Assembly: GCA_018340805.1 (NCBI GenBank)
Contig: JACMZG010001911.1
Coordinates: 28,637,594 to 28,701,593 of the forward strand
Source of the DNA: Microvelia longipes
Lineage: Eukaryota > Arthropoda > Insecta > Hemiptera > Veliidae
Reading direction: 5' to 3'
Length of the DNA: 64,000 nt
Shown: positions 46,795-59,160 of the stretch, one piece after another
How the letters are laid out: each line of letters begins with the position of its first letter
Numbering within the stretch: position 1 is the first letter of the stretch
Position numbers and translations under genes: made by a program
Notes under the pieces: generated by a model
The model's database searches: none
Told to the model about the DNA's origin: nothing
Seen by the model: only the letters and a program-made list of their open reading frames with translations

Positions 46795-49082
46795 GTATGG
46801 TTACGCGCACATAGGATATTATTGAAAATTGAGATTAAGTTAATTCATACCGTCTGTTTTACATTCTCATAATGGCTTTCACAAAAGAAACGCCAATCAT
46901 AATGCAGTCATCACTGAAAGACATCAACTTTCAAAAAGGATTTGCGACCTAAGGATCGTCTTATGAATGAAATCATTCTTTTAAAATTAATTACAAGGAT
47001 TTGGGTTTCATATAATGTTAAACAACTTAACATGACTAAATTTTATCAAGTCTTGCTTCACTAAAATTAGTAAAACTTGTAAACTTTTTACTAAATTAAA
47101 GGCCACAGATTTTGATGAGAAATGCATCGATGAGTTAGATAAGCATAAAAGCTAAATAATAAAGAAGACGTAATATCGTCATCTATAGTGGGTATAAATA
47201 AGCAATATGAATGATGTCTTTAGTGCTTGAAATGACAGATATGATAATATTAACAAAAAAATAAATTTTATTATCCAACTACCCAATGATTTTAAATATT
47301 TTTAGTTTTATGTAATAAAATAAAAATAGAATGCTGGATTATATTAGAGAGCTGAATATTTCTTTTATATTTGATTTTGTTTAATTTTATGCTCTAGAAT
47401 AAAAAATTTCTCATTTGTCGATCACCTAAAAATTCTCTTTGATAAAATTATTATAGAGAATTAAAACTACACAATTTTGGCGAAATCGATTTTTAAGAAT
47501 GAAAGTGCAATGTTATAAGAATAAATAAGAATAAAAGGGCGTAAAATCAATAAATTATAACATTTTAAGAACTCTAGTCATATTATAATTCAAATTGATG
47601 CATTTTTAATTATTATAATAATGCCACAAACATCTAGAGCATTGATAAAAAAATGTTTTACAATGAAGTAAATTTAGTCAATTCAGATAAAAGTATTTGT
47701 AAGTCCTTTTTTATCTATTATTACATTATCTATTAATATAATAATCCAGACATTTTGAATTATGTGATATATAAATGTGTTTATGTGAACATAAATTGTT
47801 AAAAAGTATTTAATTTGTATTAATAATATAAATCATAATACAATATAATTGTGCGAGAGACACCTAGGAAAGTAACAAGCAAAATGCAATACTACATATA
47901 GGAACTGTTTCATCATTCGACATTCGTCATCATTGATGGCTGGACATAATGGCGTGTCCCACTCTATTTCGTTACGTCTAACTTAACAGGGTGTCAACAG
48001 AGCCTTTTTTTGTCGAGGGTGTCGACAAAATTACATTTTGTTGTTACATTTCCTAGGTATTTCCCGTACAATTTTATTGTGTCAACTAGTCATGTTTTGC
48101 AAAACTCAGTAGTATCAAATGATATATGTTTTGCTGGCTAAACATGATGGCTGTAAGAGAGCACCGCTCGTCTCTGGTAAATACTTCACATTATATTCTT
48201 CGGAAATTTAATTGAAGGTCACAGTGAGTTCAGGCTCTGTCGGCACACTGATAGACGTAACGAAACAGAGTGGGACATGACATTATGTCGAGCCATCAAT
48301 AAGGACGAATGTCGAATGATGGAACAGTTCCCAGATGTAGCATTGCATTTTGCTTGTTACATTTCCTAGGTGTCTCTCGCACAATCATATTGTGCTATCT
48401 ATTCATGTTTTGCAAAACTCGGTAGTATAAAATGATAAATATAAATTATGTGTACATATTTACCCTTTTTGGAGCGGACTAACAGGCCAGTTTTTTGCAT
48501 GTTTCTAATCAGCCAAAAATTTAAAAAGCTTATTTTTTATAAAACTTTTACCTACTGCAGGTAAAATCTGTATAAAACTTATACCTAATGCTACTTTTAC
48601 CTCTTAGTTGTTTTGCTTTTAAATTAAATCTACTTAATAAATTTATTATTAAATTAAATGTTTGTTATTCTTAAAACAATCTATAAATTAGTTACTTTGG
48701 CTTAGTAATTAATAGAATTAATAATACTAGTAAATCGCTTAGTAAGCACAAAACGCTTTCAGGTTCTATAATTATTAAGTAAGAGCAAGAAACTTTCGTA
48801 TTAAATATTATTTGGTGTGGTTGCAATTTTACAATTTTATATAAACTTTTAATTCAAATAATAGTGTAAAGCTTATAAACTGTATTGCTTTATAACACTG
48901 CTTAGTTATTGCTTTTTATATTTTATCTCACTTATAAAATCAAAAATTGTATTTTTCTTTAGTAGACAGGCAGTAGATAAGCAATGTCAAAGTGTTGTAA
49001 AGAACCAACACTTGACATTGTTGGAAAATTATAACTAATGAAACCAAAAAGTTGAATCATGACAAAACTGGCTGGTTTTCAG
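46795..49082 (+). other. Intron before loop 2 exon a
   Basis: 2.3 kb, AT-rich apart from the inverted-repeat element at 47842-48391. No additional 53-base loop 2 exon found. Confidence 0.7.
47842..48391. mobile_element. DNA element with about 139-bp imperfect inverted repeats
   Basis: The stretch 47842-47980 (AATTGTGCGAGAGACACCTA through GTTACGTCTA) is mirrored by 48253-48391 with scattered mismatches. The centre has a second, direct relative of the right arm: GTTACATTTCCTAGGT...TCATGTTTTGCAAAACTC at about 48041-48122 recurs at about 48355-48437. Non-coding. A foldback or MITE-like insertion, possibly nested in an older copy. Confidence 0.65.
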
Positions 49083-49135
49083 GTGGCAAAAGAACTAAAG
49101 GTTCGGGCTTTATGACAGTCTCCGCTCTCTACAGG
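49083..49135 (+). CDS. Mhc: Mhc alternative loop 2 exon a (aa 644-661)
   Basis: 53 bases, acceptor CTGGTTTTCAG, donor AGG|GTAAAT. Completes Gly644 and encodes GKRTKGSGFMTVSALYR. Same length and phase as exon b, 821 bases downstream. Loop 2 contacts actin, and its lysines and arginines set actin affinity. This version has KRTKGS and MTVSALYR where the common insect sequence is close to RGKKGG and ATVSSAYK. It is too short for standard ORF detection. Confidence 0.9.
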
Positions 49136-49956
49136 GTAAATTGACAGTTTGACAGAAAGTCAGACAAAATCAGAATCATTCTGATTTGTTAACTTTGTTC
49201 TTTAGACAAACATGTCTAAAAAATAAAGTTAATTTAATTAGTAATAAGAAAATAAAAATTTGATATACTGAATAATAACAATAAATTAGGCTTGTTCGCG
49301 CACAATTGCACGAGCTTAAGCGACACAAATGGTCAATATATATTATTTTATTTTAATATAATTTTTAATTTAATAATTGTAAACCGGTATTTAGATATAA
49401 ATAAACGATTTATTTATTATTAAAATTAAATAAATGAAGAATGTGAGTAGGGAAAGTAGTAATAGTATTAATGAATTTATTCTATTGGGTTTTTATCATT
49501 AAATATAGACAAAGTAGATTGCCATATCAAAATGTATCAGTAATCGGAAAATATTACTACTTTTAAGCATACATGTAATAAGTAATGGGCGAAATAATAT
49601 AATAAAAAACCATTCATATTGCCTAAAAAAATATTTTTATTGTTCAGTAAATCAAAACAATAATACAAAGCATAACATTTTTAAAGTTGTTTCAGTTAAA
49701 AATATTTAGGTTCACATGATAAATACAAATATGTACTTGTATTATTATTTAATGGATTACAGAAAGTAATTACTACAAAATGCTAAACGTAATAGCAAAA
49801 ATTGACTATTTAAAAAAGTGTAAAATAATAGCTGTTAAATTCACTCAACTTTAAAAATGTTATTCTTGCCTAATTTACTAAGGTGAGAAGTAAGTCCCAT
49901 ATTTTTGTTCCAAAACTCAATTTTTCATAAATTTTTTATCTTTATTAATAATCTAG
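49136..49956 (+). other. Intron between the loop 2 exons
   Basis: 821 bases of AT-rich DNA; nothing recognised. Confidence 0.75.
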
Positions 49957-50009
49957 GTGGCAGGGGCAAGAAGGGAGGTGGTTTCGCTACAGTATCTTCA
50001 TCATACAAA
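49957..50009 (+). CDS. Mhc: Mhc alternative loop 2 exon b (aa 644-661)
   Basis: 53 bases, acceptor TTAATAATCTAG, donor AAA|GTAAAC. Completes Gly644 and encodes GRGKKGGGFATVSSSYK, almost the same as the constant loop 2 of Drosophila muscle myosin. Probably the default exon. Confidence 0.94.
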
Positions 50010-52468
50010 GTAAACTGAATAAAAAATTACCCCAAAAATTTGTAACCGACCTTAAATAACCCTAGCTATGTGCATGAACACATAGTCCAATTGTTTCAAT
50101 ACGATCTATGAAAATACAAAGAAGAGTTAAACCCATCTTACTTGATACAGAATTGGGTTAAATGTAGCATGCTTTAATCCCTAAATTTGGCATACTTTGA
50201 TGCCATAATAACCCTCATTATAACCTAACCCTAATATGCCATATCACTGTAGTCTGATAAGTTTTAAGCACTATTTTTCCTAACCAATCCTTTTATTATT
50301 TCTTCATAACAAAGTCATTTTGTAACGTTAAAATGTTAACGTAAAAAAGTGTATACAACTTTTTCTTAAATTAAAATAAATTATAGCCCCTTACAACGGG
50401 CTCATTTAATTTAAATCAAGTATTAATATACCTAACTTTTTTAGCATTAGAAAAAAAATAAATATACTTAATTAATTAAATTAATCACTTAGTTAGTGTT
50501 AAGTTCAAATTACTAAATAAATAAGACTATTTGAAACAAAGATACTGAGTAATAAAATCATTATGCGTTTATATCATTAATAATAAAAATAAAATAAATA
50601 TTAAACATTTGCTTCCAAATATCCTATTAGAAGAAAGAAGCTTTGTAATAAGTAAAATTTATAAATTCCATTTTTTAAATAAATCGCTTCTGAAAATGTT
50701 TCTCCAAAACAGTGCAAACAAAAAAAGTATTACTTTTTATACTCTCTATCTTCAAAGAAAGACTTAAACTAAATTAAGCAGAAGTATATAAAACAAATGT
50801 GCCTATAAAACCAATAGGCACCGAGTCTGTATCGGTATAATCAAGAACCTATTAAAAGAAAAATCTATGGTGACTGTTTGCATACATATGTTGCTTATAA
50901 TGAAAAATAAACTGTTTAACGGAGCAAAAAGTATCTTACAAATTAAATAGAACTAATAAGGACTTAATTATGTATGTATCTTTGTTTTAAAAATTAGTAG
51001 TAAATAGTAATTATTTTAGTAATGAAGTTTTCGCCCGTCAACCTTTTTAGTTATTGTAAATTGTTATTTGCGTACTATTTTTTCATAAATATATACGAGA
51101 TGTTTTGAAGACCCTAAAGTTACTAGGATACTTAGTAACTAGTTAATGGATACATAGTACCACTTACCGGTTGCTCTTAAAAAAAAAAGAAATTAAAGTA
51201 ATCAAATACAACCTCTCTGTTTTCAAGGCCACTTTTTGAGCCTTTTTTGGAAACACTGCAATTTGAGTATTTTACTTATTACAAATAAAGACGTAACACT
51301 ATACTGTGGATTTCTCGTTTGACAATAGTTTTTACCTTGGTTGTAGAAGTAAGTCAAGTATTATAAAATTAGCATTATCTATATTATTGATACATGTTAG
51401 TTATATTATAACTAACCTAATAGTAGTATAACATTACCTAATAGTTTTAAATTGTATACTATTAAATACTCTTCGATTTTTTTTGTTTTATGATTTATGA
51501 ATTCAACTACGATATGTTTCTTTTTTTAATCATTAAACTGGCTGTTTAATTAAACGGAGTCTGAATGGTAAGGCTAGATACTTTCTTTTCAGTAGACTCT
51601 ATAGCTGTAAGTACAGTTTAGGTCAATTTATATTATTTAGCCACCTATTTGGAATCATTTAAATGGTTCATTATTTTATATAAAAAAAAAAATAATAGAA
51701 ATGAACACATATAAATTTAAATGATGAGGATAGACGACACAATATAAAATAATTAGAATTACAATTTAAACTGGTTGGACTAAATATTTACACCTTTTGA
51801 AATTAATAAAAGAGGGAAGTTTAATTAATTTACCCCATAGTTATGCAACGGTAAAGGCTATTGCCTTTTCCGTTGCAAGATGCTAAAAAGAGTGAAAATA
51901 GCGTTTTCCTAAAACGTTTAAGTTTTAGACACAAGTAATGGAAATCCGTTACTTATTATGTTGCATACCATACCTCATCTAAGATTTTTGTGAACACAAT
52001 AAAAGTAAAGGTAATAAGAAAGCCAAAGCTATAACGCTCTAACCCTAATGCAAGTCCTTTTTTAAGGGGAAGTCTTTTTCACCACTGCAACAACAAATAC
52101 GTATATAAACTATTACTTATGGCTAACTTAAACAGTTGTGTAATGCAGTAATGAATAAATAAATAAGTGCAGTTATCATAAATATATGTTTAGTTAGTTT
52201 AAATGAGACTTTCTCGCATATAAAAAAATAAACATAAGTCTCATGGTATTGTCCTAAAATAAAAGTAAATTATATTTCTACAAAGTAACCTATATTTAAT
52301 GCGTGAAGTATTTCTCATAAGAAAAAAAAAATAACTGTAAAAATAAGGCATATTTCTTCATTTATTATTAGAAAGGCAAATTTTTAGTCTGACTTAAAAA
52401 CAATAACTATAAAGTATTAAGACTCATAGACCATCATAACTAATAAATATATTTAACCACTCTTTCAG
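50010..52468 (+). other. Intron with a hairpin
   Basis: 2.5 kb, AT-rich. At 51845-51876 GCAACGGTAAAGGC and GCCTTTTCCGTTGC form a 14-bp stem (one mismatch) with a 4-base loop. No third loop 2 exon seen. Confidence 0.7.
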
Positions 52469-52556
52469 GAACAATTGAACAACTTGATGACCACATTGAA
52501 GAGCACACAGCCTCACTTCGTACGTTGTATCATTCCCAATGAATTGAAACAGCCCG
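52469..52556 (+). CDS. Mhc: Mhc exon 12-type, strut/actin-side helix (aa 662-691)
   Basis: 88 bases, acceptor CCACTCTTTCAG, donor CCCG|GTAAGA. Encodes [29 protein letters not shown] and one base of Gly691. The [10 protein letters not shown] segment is nearly invariant in muscle myosins. Constant exon. Confidence 0.96.
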
Positions 52557-53039
52557 GTAAGATATAGTTTTAAAATTAATTTCTTAGTAGTCATCTCTAA
52601 AATAAGCAAACTAAAACGTTAGAAAAAAACCTCTTCGACTTAACAAAGTTTTTATGAGATTTATTAGAGTTTTTTTTCAAAATTAGTTAAAGTTTCTTTT
52701 CAACTTTAAAACTAAGTATTTAAATAGTAGAAGTATTAAAATAAATAAATGAAGTTATTAATTAATTCTGAGGCTTCTATTATTATTGTCAAAAAAATAA
52801 AGGTGATGATGAGAGATTCATCATCAATATGACACGGTCACCACTGAAATAAGACCTTAACATATATAAAAACCCACACCCCTAGGGGAGGTTACAGTGT
52901 AAAACTTAATGATGTTTCCTAAGAACCCCAAGGTCCTTGGGGCAACGATGCTTGTAATGTAATTAATAAGAATAAACTGGCTTTAGTACAAATATTTCTT
53001 GAGTTAAATGTGACCAAGTATCAAGTTATAAATATATAC

Positions 53040-53130
<91 letters not shown>

Positions 53131-53373
53131 ATATATCGTGTGTGTGTGTAGATCTTCTAAAATATGAAGTACATAGATGATTTATATCCAGTTATAACGA
53201 AGTATGGAATAGTTCCACAATATATCAATCCACGCCCTGTAATGACAAAGAATCGTTTGTGTGCTAAGAGCATGATGCTCTAAGCACATCATGCTGCAAA
53301 GAATTGACAACTCAAAAGTCCCATTCTACAGAGCGTATGTTTGATGAAATGTTTCTATTTCTTATGTTTCAAG
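52557..53373 (+). other. Intron with TA/TG microsatellite
   Basis: Contains (TA)n at about 53032-53136 continuing into (TG)n to 53151. CATCATGCTC/TAAGCACATCATGCT-type short repeats lie near 53262-53292. Confidence 0.8.
53032..53151. repeat. (TA)n-(TG)n microsatellite
   Basis: About 105 bases of TA dinucleotide followed by CGTGTGTGTGTGTAG. Confidence 0.95.
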
Positions 53374-53491
53374 GTGTAATTGACTCACACTTGGTTATGC
53401 ATCAGCTAACCTGTAACGGTGTACTTGAAGGTATCCGTATCTGTCGTAAAGGATTCCCCAACAGGATGGTCTACCCTGACTTCAAACTTCG
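53374..53491 (+). CDS. Mhc: Mhc reactive-thiol (SH1/SH2) helix exon (aa 691-730)
   Basis: 118 bases, acceptor TTATGTTTCAAG, donor CTTCG|GTAAGT. Encodes [39 protein letters not shown] and two bases of Arg730. Both conserved cysteines are present: C704 (SH2, in QLTCNG) and C714 (SH1, in RICRKG). The split Arg codon (CG + one base) is finished by whichever converter exon is used. Confidence 0.95.
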
Positions 53492-54233
53492 GTAAGTTTA
53501 ACCAAATTTCACAAATAGCCAATATTCAAATATCATTAAAAAGAAAAGTAGAAGCCCAAAACATTAACAGAGTTACTTCATTTCTGACAATTGAAATCTA
53601 TTTTAAATAAATTTAATGAAATTATTTGAAAGTTATTTTAATAATGCTTATCAACATGTATTGTATGATCCATCATAAGTAAATATTTATACTTGAATCT
53701 ATTAATAAATATTAAAGATAAAGCAGTTACTCAACATTATTAAAAATTAAATGGTACTTGAAAACATTCTTTAACAAAAATTAAACATTAAAGATTACTT
53801 ATAATTGATACTAGTTTTAAATAAAACCGCATTAGAAATGTTAGCTTCTAATCATTTTGGTGTTAACAATTCTCCAAAAACGAAGAGAGAGGACTATTTG
53901 GGGATTATTCAAACCTATTCTTTGAAAGGTTTGAAGGGATCAGGAATATCATCTTATATACCAATAGAATTCCTTCCTTTGTTGATTGTTGGCCGGCTGT
54001 TAGAACGAAATTATTTACTTTATAATTTTCAGTAGCCATTTTATTTATACTAGTTGGCACTATAAAGTTTAAATTAAATTAATATCACATGACAAAACAA
54101 AGCTTTTTTAATTTAGCTAAATATTTAGTAGCGAACAAGTAAACAATTATAACTCGCTCATTCTTTCATTTCAACTTCATTAGTCATTTTAATTTTTATA
54201 CTTAATAAAACTTCTTTCAACTATTATTTTAAG
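53492..54233 (+). other. Intron, nothing recognised
   Basis: 742 bases. The open stretch 53805-54035 has no recognisable content. Confidence 0.75.
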
Positions 54234-54350
54234 TTATACCATATTGGCACCTGCAACCATGGCTAAAGAACCAGATCCAAAGCAAGCCGCAGCAAATGTC
54301 TTAAAGAGGTTGAATTAGACGAAGACATGTACAGAATAGGACATACGAAG
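54234..54350 (+). pseudogene. Mhc: Mhc converter exon variant 1, frameshifted
   Basis: Acceptor TATTATTTTAAG, donor ACGAAG|GTAGAA. The first part reads YTILAPATMAKEPDPKQAAA NVLK in the expected frame, and the last part reads VELDEDMYRIGHTK, ending exactly like the other converter exons, but in another frame. The exon is 117 bases, whereas 1 + 3n is needed (118 for 39 codons); one base is missing near 54301-54308. Read as is, a TAG stop follows at 54316-54318. Good conservation on both sides of the lesion suggests either a very recent loss or a base-call error in an A-run. Confidence 0.8.
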
Positions 54351-55085
54351 GTAGAAATAAACCCTTCTCCCATTATATGAATCAGACCCTTACTACCTTT
54401 TAGAATACGGCATGCTTTACACCAAAAATTTAAGCACGAAAATATACCTGCATCTTACCTATTTACTTAGATATAAGTTAGCATTAGTATTAAAGTATGT
54501 TATTTACCCTGTGCCATGTAGATAGTTATAATGTATGTTAAATTTTTAAGTATGTCTAAATTTACAGGTTCCTCTAATCACATATAAAAGTTTTTTAGAA
54601 ATTAAAATTTTAGACCCTTTCCTTAAAATTAGTCTACTAAATTAAAAAAATTAAAGGAAAACCTTCGTTGAATTTGTAATTATATTTGAGTATAGGATAA
54701 AATGCCTATAATGACCCAAATACTTTTGTCCAATGGTTTCATGTAATTTTATTCCGTATACAATAAAATTAATAAACATCTGGTTTCTTTCATTAATAAC
54801 AAATGAAAGTGTTAAATACATTTATGAATTTGAAATTTGAAGAAACTGACTAGATCCCTCAATAATTGCCGCCAATGTGACATTGGTCTTTTATTAACAA
54901 AATAGACAAAGAAAATCCATTATTGAGTTTGGGTTTTTAATTACTTATTAAAGTCCGCAAATTCACTTGGAAGGTTTTTCGAACTAGTTTAATTTAAATC
55001 ATCCAACTCACACTTAAAACAAATAGTGCACCTGCGAAGATATAAAAAGTCACAACAAAGTTTTAAAACACTATGTTCTCTAAAG
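54351..55085 (+). other. Intron, nothing recognised
   Basis: 735 bases, AT-rich. Confidence 0.75.
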
Positions 55086-55206
55086 TTACAAGATCTTGAA
55101 CCCCGCTGGTGTTGAGCAAAATAAGGACGACGAGAAGAAGGCCGCTGGTGCCGTACTAGAAAGCACTGGATTGGATGCTGATATGTACCGTCTTGGTCAC
55201 ACTAAG
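55086..55206 (+). CDS. Mhc: Mhc converter exon variant 2 (aa 730-770), GC donor
   Basis: 121 bases, acceptor GTTCTCTAAAG, then T completing Arg730 and 40 codons: YKILNPAGVEQNKDDEKKAA and GAVLESTGLDADMYRLGHTK. The converter turns relay movement into lever-arm swing. The exon ends ACTAAG|GCATGT, so its 5' splice site must be a GC rather than GT if it is used as written. The charged NKDDEKK region distinguishes it. Confidence 0.9.
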
Positions 55207-55520
55207 GCATGTACCGCTCAACAGCTCAAATATCCAAAAACGCTTTTGGGTTGAGACATATAAACCCAATTTTTGTAGCCATTTTTTATTTAAAATAGTA
55301 GATTTGTTGGTTCACTTCAAAATTGACGATGAAGTGTTCAATGTTTTAAAACCTCGATTCAGTTGAGACAGAATACGAGGACGCATCTAATTTTTTTGTT
55401 TATCCTTATTTAGACCTTATTCCTAATTTTCCTACCCTAGTATAAAAAGTTTTCTAGTTACCCTTGTTTTTGCATGTTTTTTTTTGTATAGTTTTTATTG
55501 TGTGATATGACAAATCATAG
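55207..55520 (+). other. Intron between converter exons 2 and 3
   Basis: 314 bases beginning GCATGT and ending CAAATCATAG; nothing else recognised. Confidence 0.75.
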
Positions 55521-55641
55521 GTATAAAATCCTGAATGCACGCTCTGTTCGAGACGGTATGACACCAGAAGAAGCAAGTAAAGCTATTTTAGGAGGATTAT
55601 CAACTGTTGATACTGAACAGTACCGTTTTGGACATAACAAG
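55521..55641 (+). CDS. Mhc: Mhc converter exon variant 3 (aa 730-770)
   Basis: 121 bases, acceptor CAAATCATAG, donor AAG|GTACAT. G completes Arg730; then YKILNARSVRDGMTPEEASK and AILGGLSTVDTEQYRFGHNK. It is the most diverged of the three: NARS in place of NPAG, YRFGHNK in place of YRLGHTK. Frame and length match variant 2. Confidence 0.93.
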
Positions 55642-58600
55642 GTACATAAAAATTAAGGACTCACTCTTAATTTTTATTTCAAAATTTCCAAAAGGAAGTC
55701 TAATTAATACTTTGAAAACACTGTGTTGTGACTAAAACAAAACACCAACAAACGAAACTGGTAATTTTGTATTACAATCGGAGCAGTGAAATTGTCTATA
55801 AATGCTATAAGCTATAATGGAAAATTCTTCAAAATGTTCAGTGGTCCTAACAGTCTATCATTTTTTATTTCAACGATCAAAGTCTGTTATATAAGTCGAA
55901 ATTACTATGGATCTTGACTTGAGAAAACTTATAATTTTTGTTTATTCAAACAGAATATTATTTGCTTGTGTAAATTAGCACACCAATCATATCAAAGGAA
56001 TGATTAATCATAGGATTAGAAATTTTAAGAAATATCTCACATCTGGCAAGATTCCATAGTTAATCTATCTTACACCGCATATTATTTTATATATTAATAG
56101 CTGTTAAAGGAATAAACTTACTTAAAACCTAATTCAGAGACTTAAAGTAAGCTCAATCAATATACAAACAGACTTAAACAAAATTAACTGCTAAACGTAC
56201 TGCAGAAAGAGAAGAAACTAGCATAGTTCTAAAAGTTTAAATAACGTGTTCATATTTTGATTTTACCGGATGCTTTATTTTCTACTTGAGAGTGGATGTC
56301 AAAATGCATTTTTTCTTTAATCTCCAAAGACAGGAGAAAAGAATATATGAGTTAGCTTGATTTTTTTTTTTATTGATTGTGATACTATATTTTTAAGGTC
56401 ACTCGCTGTTTTAAAACTTAAAATATAAACATATAAGGGTATAAACAATAAAATACAAATGTTGTTTTAAGAGAATACTATAAAACATACAAGGGTATAC
56501 TATTAAACATACAAGAGTATACTATTAAACATACAAGGGTGTAATATTAAACATACAAGGGTATAATACAGGGCTAGAAACATTTATTTCAATTGAAACT
56601 CAGAGTTTGTTTTCATATTTAACTGTTATTAGAAAACAAAAATTGGTCGCTGATAAGTGCATAAGTTGTTAAAATAAAAAAATAATTTTGGCTACGTCTT
56701 TTATATCTTATAACCAAATATCATCCCAGGAATTATAAGTATTTCTAAACATACATAGTTACAAACTTATAGATGCTCTTATGATGATGAAAAGTTGAGT
56801 TTTAAAATAGCGAGTTTACTAATAGGTAAAGTAATTTTTTAGGTACATATTGAACGTAGATTTATGTACATGTGAATGTAGTAGGTGTTGCTTTGATAAC
56901 AGTATGTATAGTGTTCATATAAATAAGTATGCGTCTTGTATGAGAGAGAGTATAAATACATCGCATTATTTAGTTTAATTAAAAATGTCATTATTCTCTA
57001 AAACATTATGAATGAAAATTCCTGACATAATGTTTGAGTTGAATGAGACAATTTTAATAATGTTGAAACATAATATTTTCTCCATTTGGCATAAAACCAA
57101 AAATATTTAAAATACTACACGAAAACACAAATTAAAAAAATAACTAATTTAAAAAAAAGGTTGGTGGGGTCAAAAAAAGATCTATCTAAATATATATCGT
57201 GTGTCTTTTTAAATATTTTTCGTTTTTACGAATATTACCTTTGAAACCCTTTCTGCATAAAATTTAGTTTGATGAAATGAGAAAATATCAAAATTTAAGT
57301 AATTCGTCTGGAATTAATCAAAAACATATTATAATATGAATCAAACGAGTAAAAAATAAAAGTGACAGCAAAATGTGAAATACTCAATTACAGAAATTAC
57401 AATACGTTCAAAAAAATAAGAGGGGTTCATACTCGATATGATGGGTCCATTAAGGCTATAATGATAGGTCTATTATTTTCTTAAGGTGAAGAAAATTATA
57501 TAGGACACCACTCGTCAATTATATGTCTAAAGAGGTGATGCTCATTAGAAAGCGATTTCTTAAATCAAAGTTCTAGGCTTATTACGGCTTAAATGATTTG
57601 AAGGTTCATTTAAAATAACTTAAAAAAGTATTGCTCATCCTGAATGTACCATCAAATATCTTATAATTTATTTTAAAATTATTTAATAATTGAAATTCAA
57701 AATCGCCTCACAATATTACTCGAAATAAATTGTTTTCAGTAATGTAAACATTGCAAATCAAGCCACACTAATAATTTTAAGCCCAAAGAATAATAAACCA
57801 ACTAAATTAATTCGGTAAAAATTTAGAAAAAAGAACATCAGACAAAATTAAATAGAGCATGTCGACATTAAATTAATTAAATCTTTTGGATACATATCTA
57901 ATTAGACTTTTTCAAATAAGATACATTCAAGGAACATACGGGACAAAATTCGAATTATTTTTAAAATATTAATAAATCATCGTCAAAATGAAGAGGGGAA
58001 AATCAAGACAAACCGTATCGAAATATATAAAAATATAGATTAAATATTCTATGATTTAAATTAAAAATATATATATTTCCTGTTAACAGACTCGTTTTTT
58101 TTTTAAAAAAAGTATATAAATAAAATTGGGTGCAGATAAATTGATGAATAGATTTTCATGGCAATTATTACTCCCCTTTCAATAAAAATTATTAGAAAAT
58201 CAGTCATCGGTTGGCATTAGTTGAGTTCGGGTTAGTTAAGTGAAGTGGTAAACAAATTTGGATTGTCTCTTCAATTAGGTACCTTAAATTACTTATAATA
58301 TTTATAGTAATCATAATAACTTATATATTGTTATATAAATAATAACAATAATACATTTATTCAACAACAATGTGTAGAAGAGACAGCTAAACCATTTAGC
58401 CATTTACAGTGATCATAGTATTTATAGGTCTTGTGTTTTATTACGGGTCTGGGCAACAATGTAATTCATCAAAATCTTTGAATTGCCAGAAAGTGTCTAC
58501 ATCAAGATTGTAAAATTAAGCAAATTCTACATGAAATTTAGTTTATTGCGTTTCCGGTTTGTACATAGTTCGAATCAAACTTAAAATACCTTAAACTTAA

Positions 58601-59023
58601 TTTTAAGGTAACTTAAAATTATTGATAAAAGAAATAAAAATAATAGACCTAAAAATCCTTTCCATATAATAAAAAAATCATTAATAAGAGTTCCATTAAC
58701 CTTAGGGGTTAGCGGTAAAAATTCTCCTGGGCTTCTGCACTAAATAGTATTCGGGACCTAATGTCTTTAAGCTCAATATAGCTAAATCTTATCTCTGTAA
58801 ATTGTGTTGTTTATAACATTTGCTTTATGTATTTTGCTGAGTTTATTTGCACATGTATTCTTGAAATTATGTTCATTATGCATATAGTTTTGATTAAAAA
58901 AGTATAAATGAAGTGTATGGAGTCTAAGAACTGTATGAATTAAAAGAATGAATTGATGAGCGAGAATAAGATTGACGTTTGAAGTCTTTAGAAGAAGCAA
59001 TGTTCATGTGTGTATTTCTATAG
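55642..59023 (+). other. Long intron after the converter cluster
   Basis: 3.4 kb, AT-rich. A 22-base minisatellite lies at about 56476-56569. No further converter exon recognised. Confidence 0.7.
56476..56569. repeat. 22-bp minisatellite, about four copies
   Basis: Tandem units like TATTAAACATACAAGGGTATAC, with single-base differences. Confidence 0.85.
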
Positions 59024-59160
59024 GTATTCTTCCGTGCCGGTATTCTCGGTCAGCTTGAAGAAATGCGTGATGACAGGCTCAGCAAGATCATCACATGGAT
59101 GCAATCATACATGCGTGGTTATCTCGCCAGGAAACAATTCAAGAAGTTGCAGGAACAGAG
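59024..59160 (+). CDS. Mhc: Mhc end of motor and first IQ motif (aa 771-816)
   Basis: 137 bases, acceptor GTATTTCTATAG, donor CAGAG|GTAATT. Encodes [40 protein letters not shown] and KLQEQ plus two bases of Arg816. VFFRAG ends the converter; the [12 protein letters not shown] stretch is the essential-light-chain IQ site. Confidence 0.95.

Noticed and set aside
58782..59000. Minus-strand 72-codon frame before the IQ exon
   Set aside because: Low-complexity, Asn/His-rich by AT composition; no motif.
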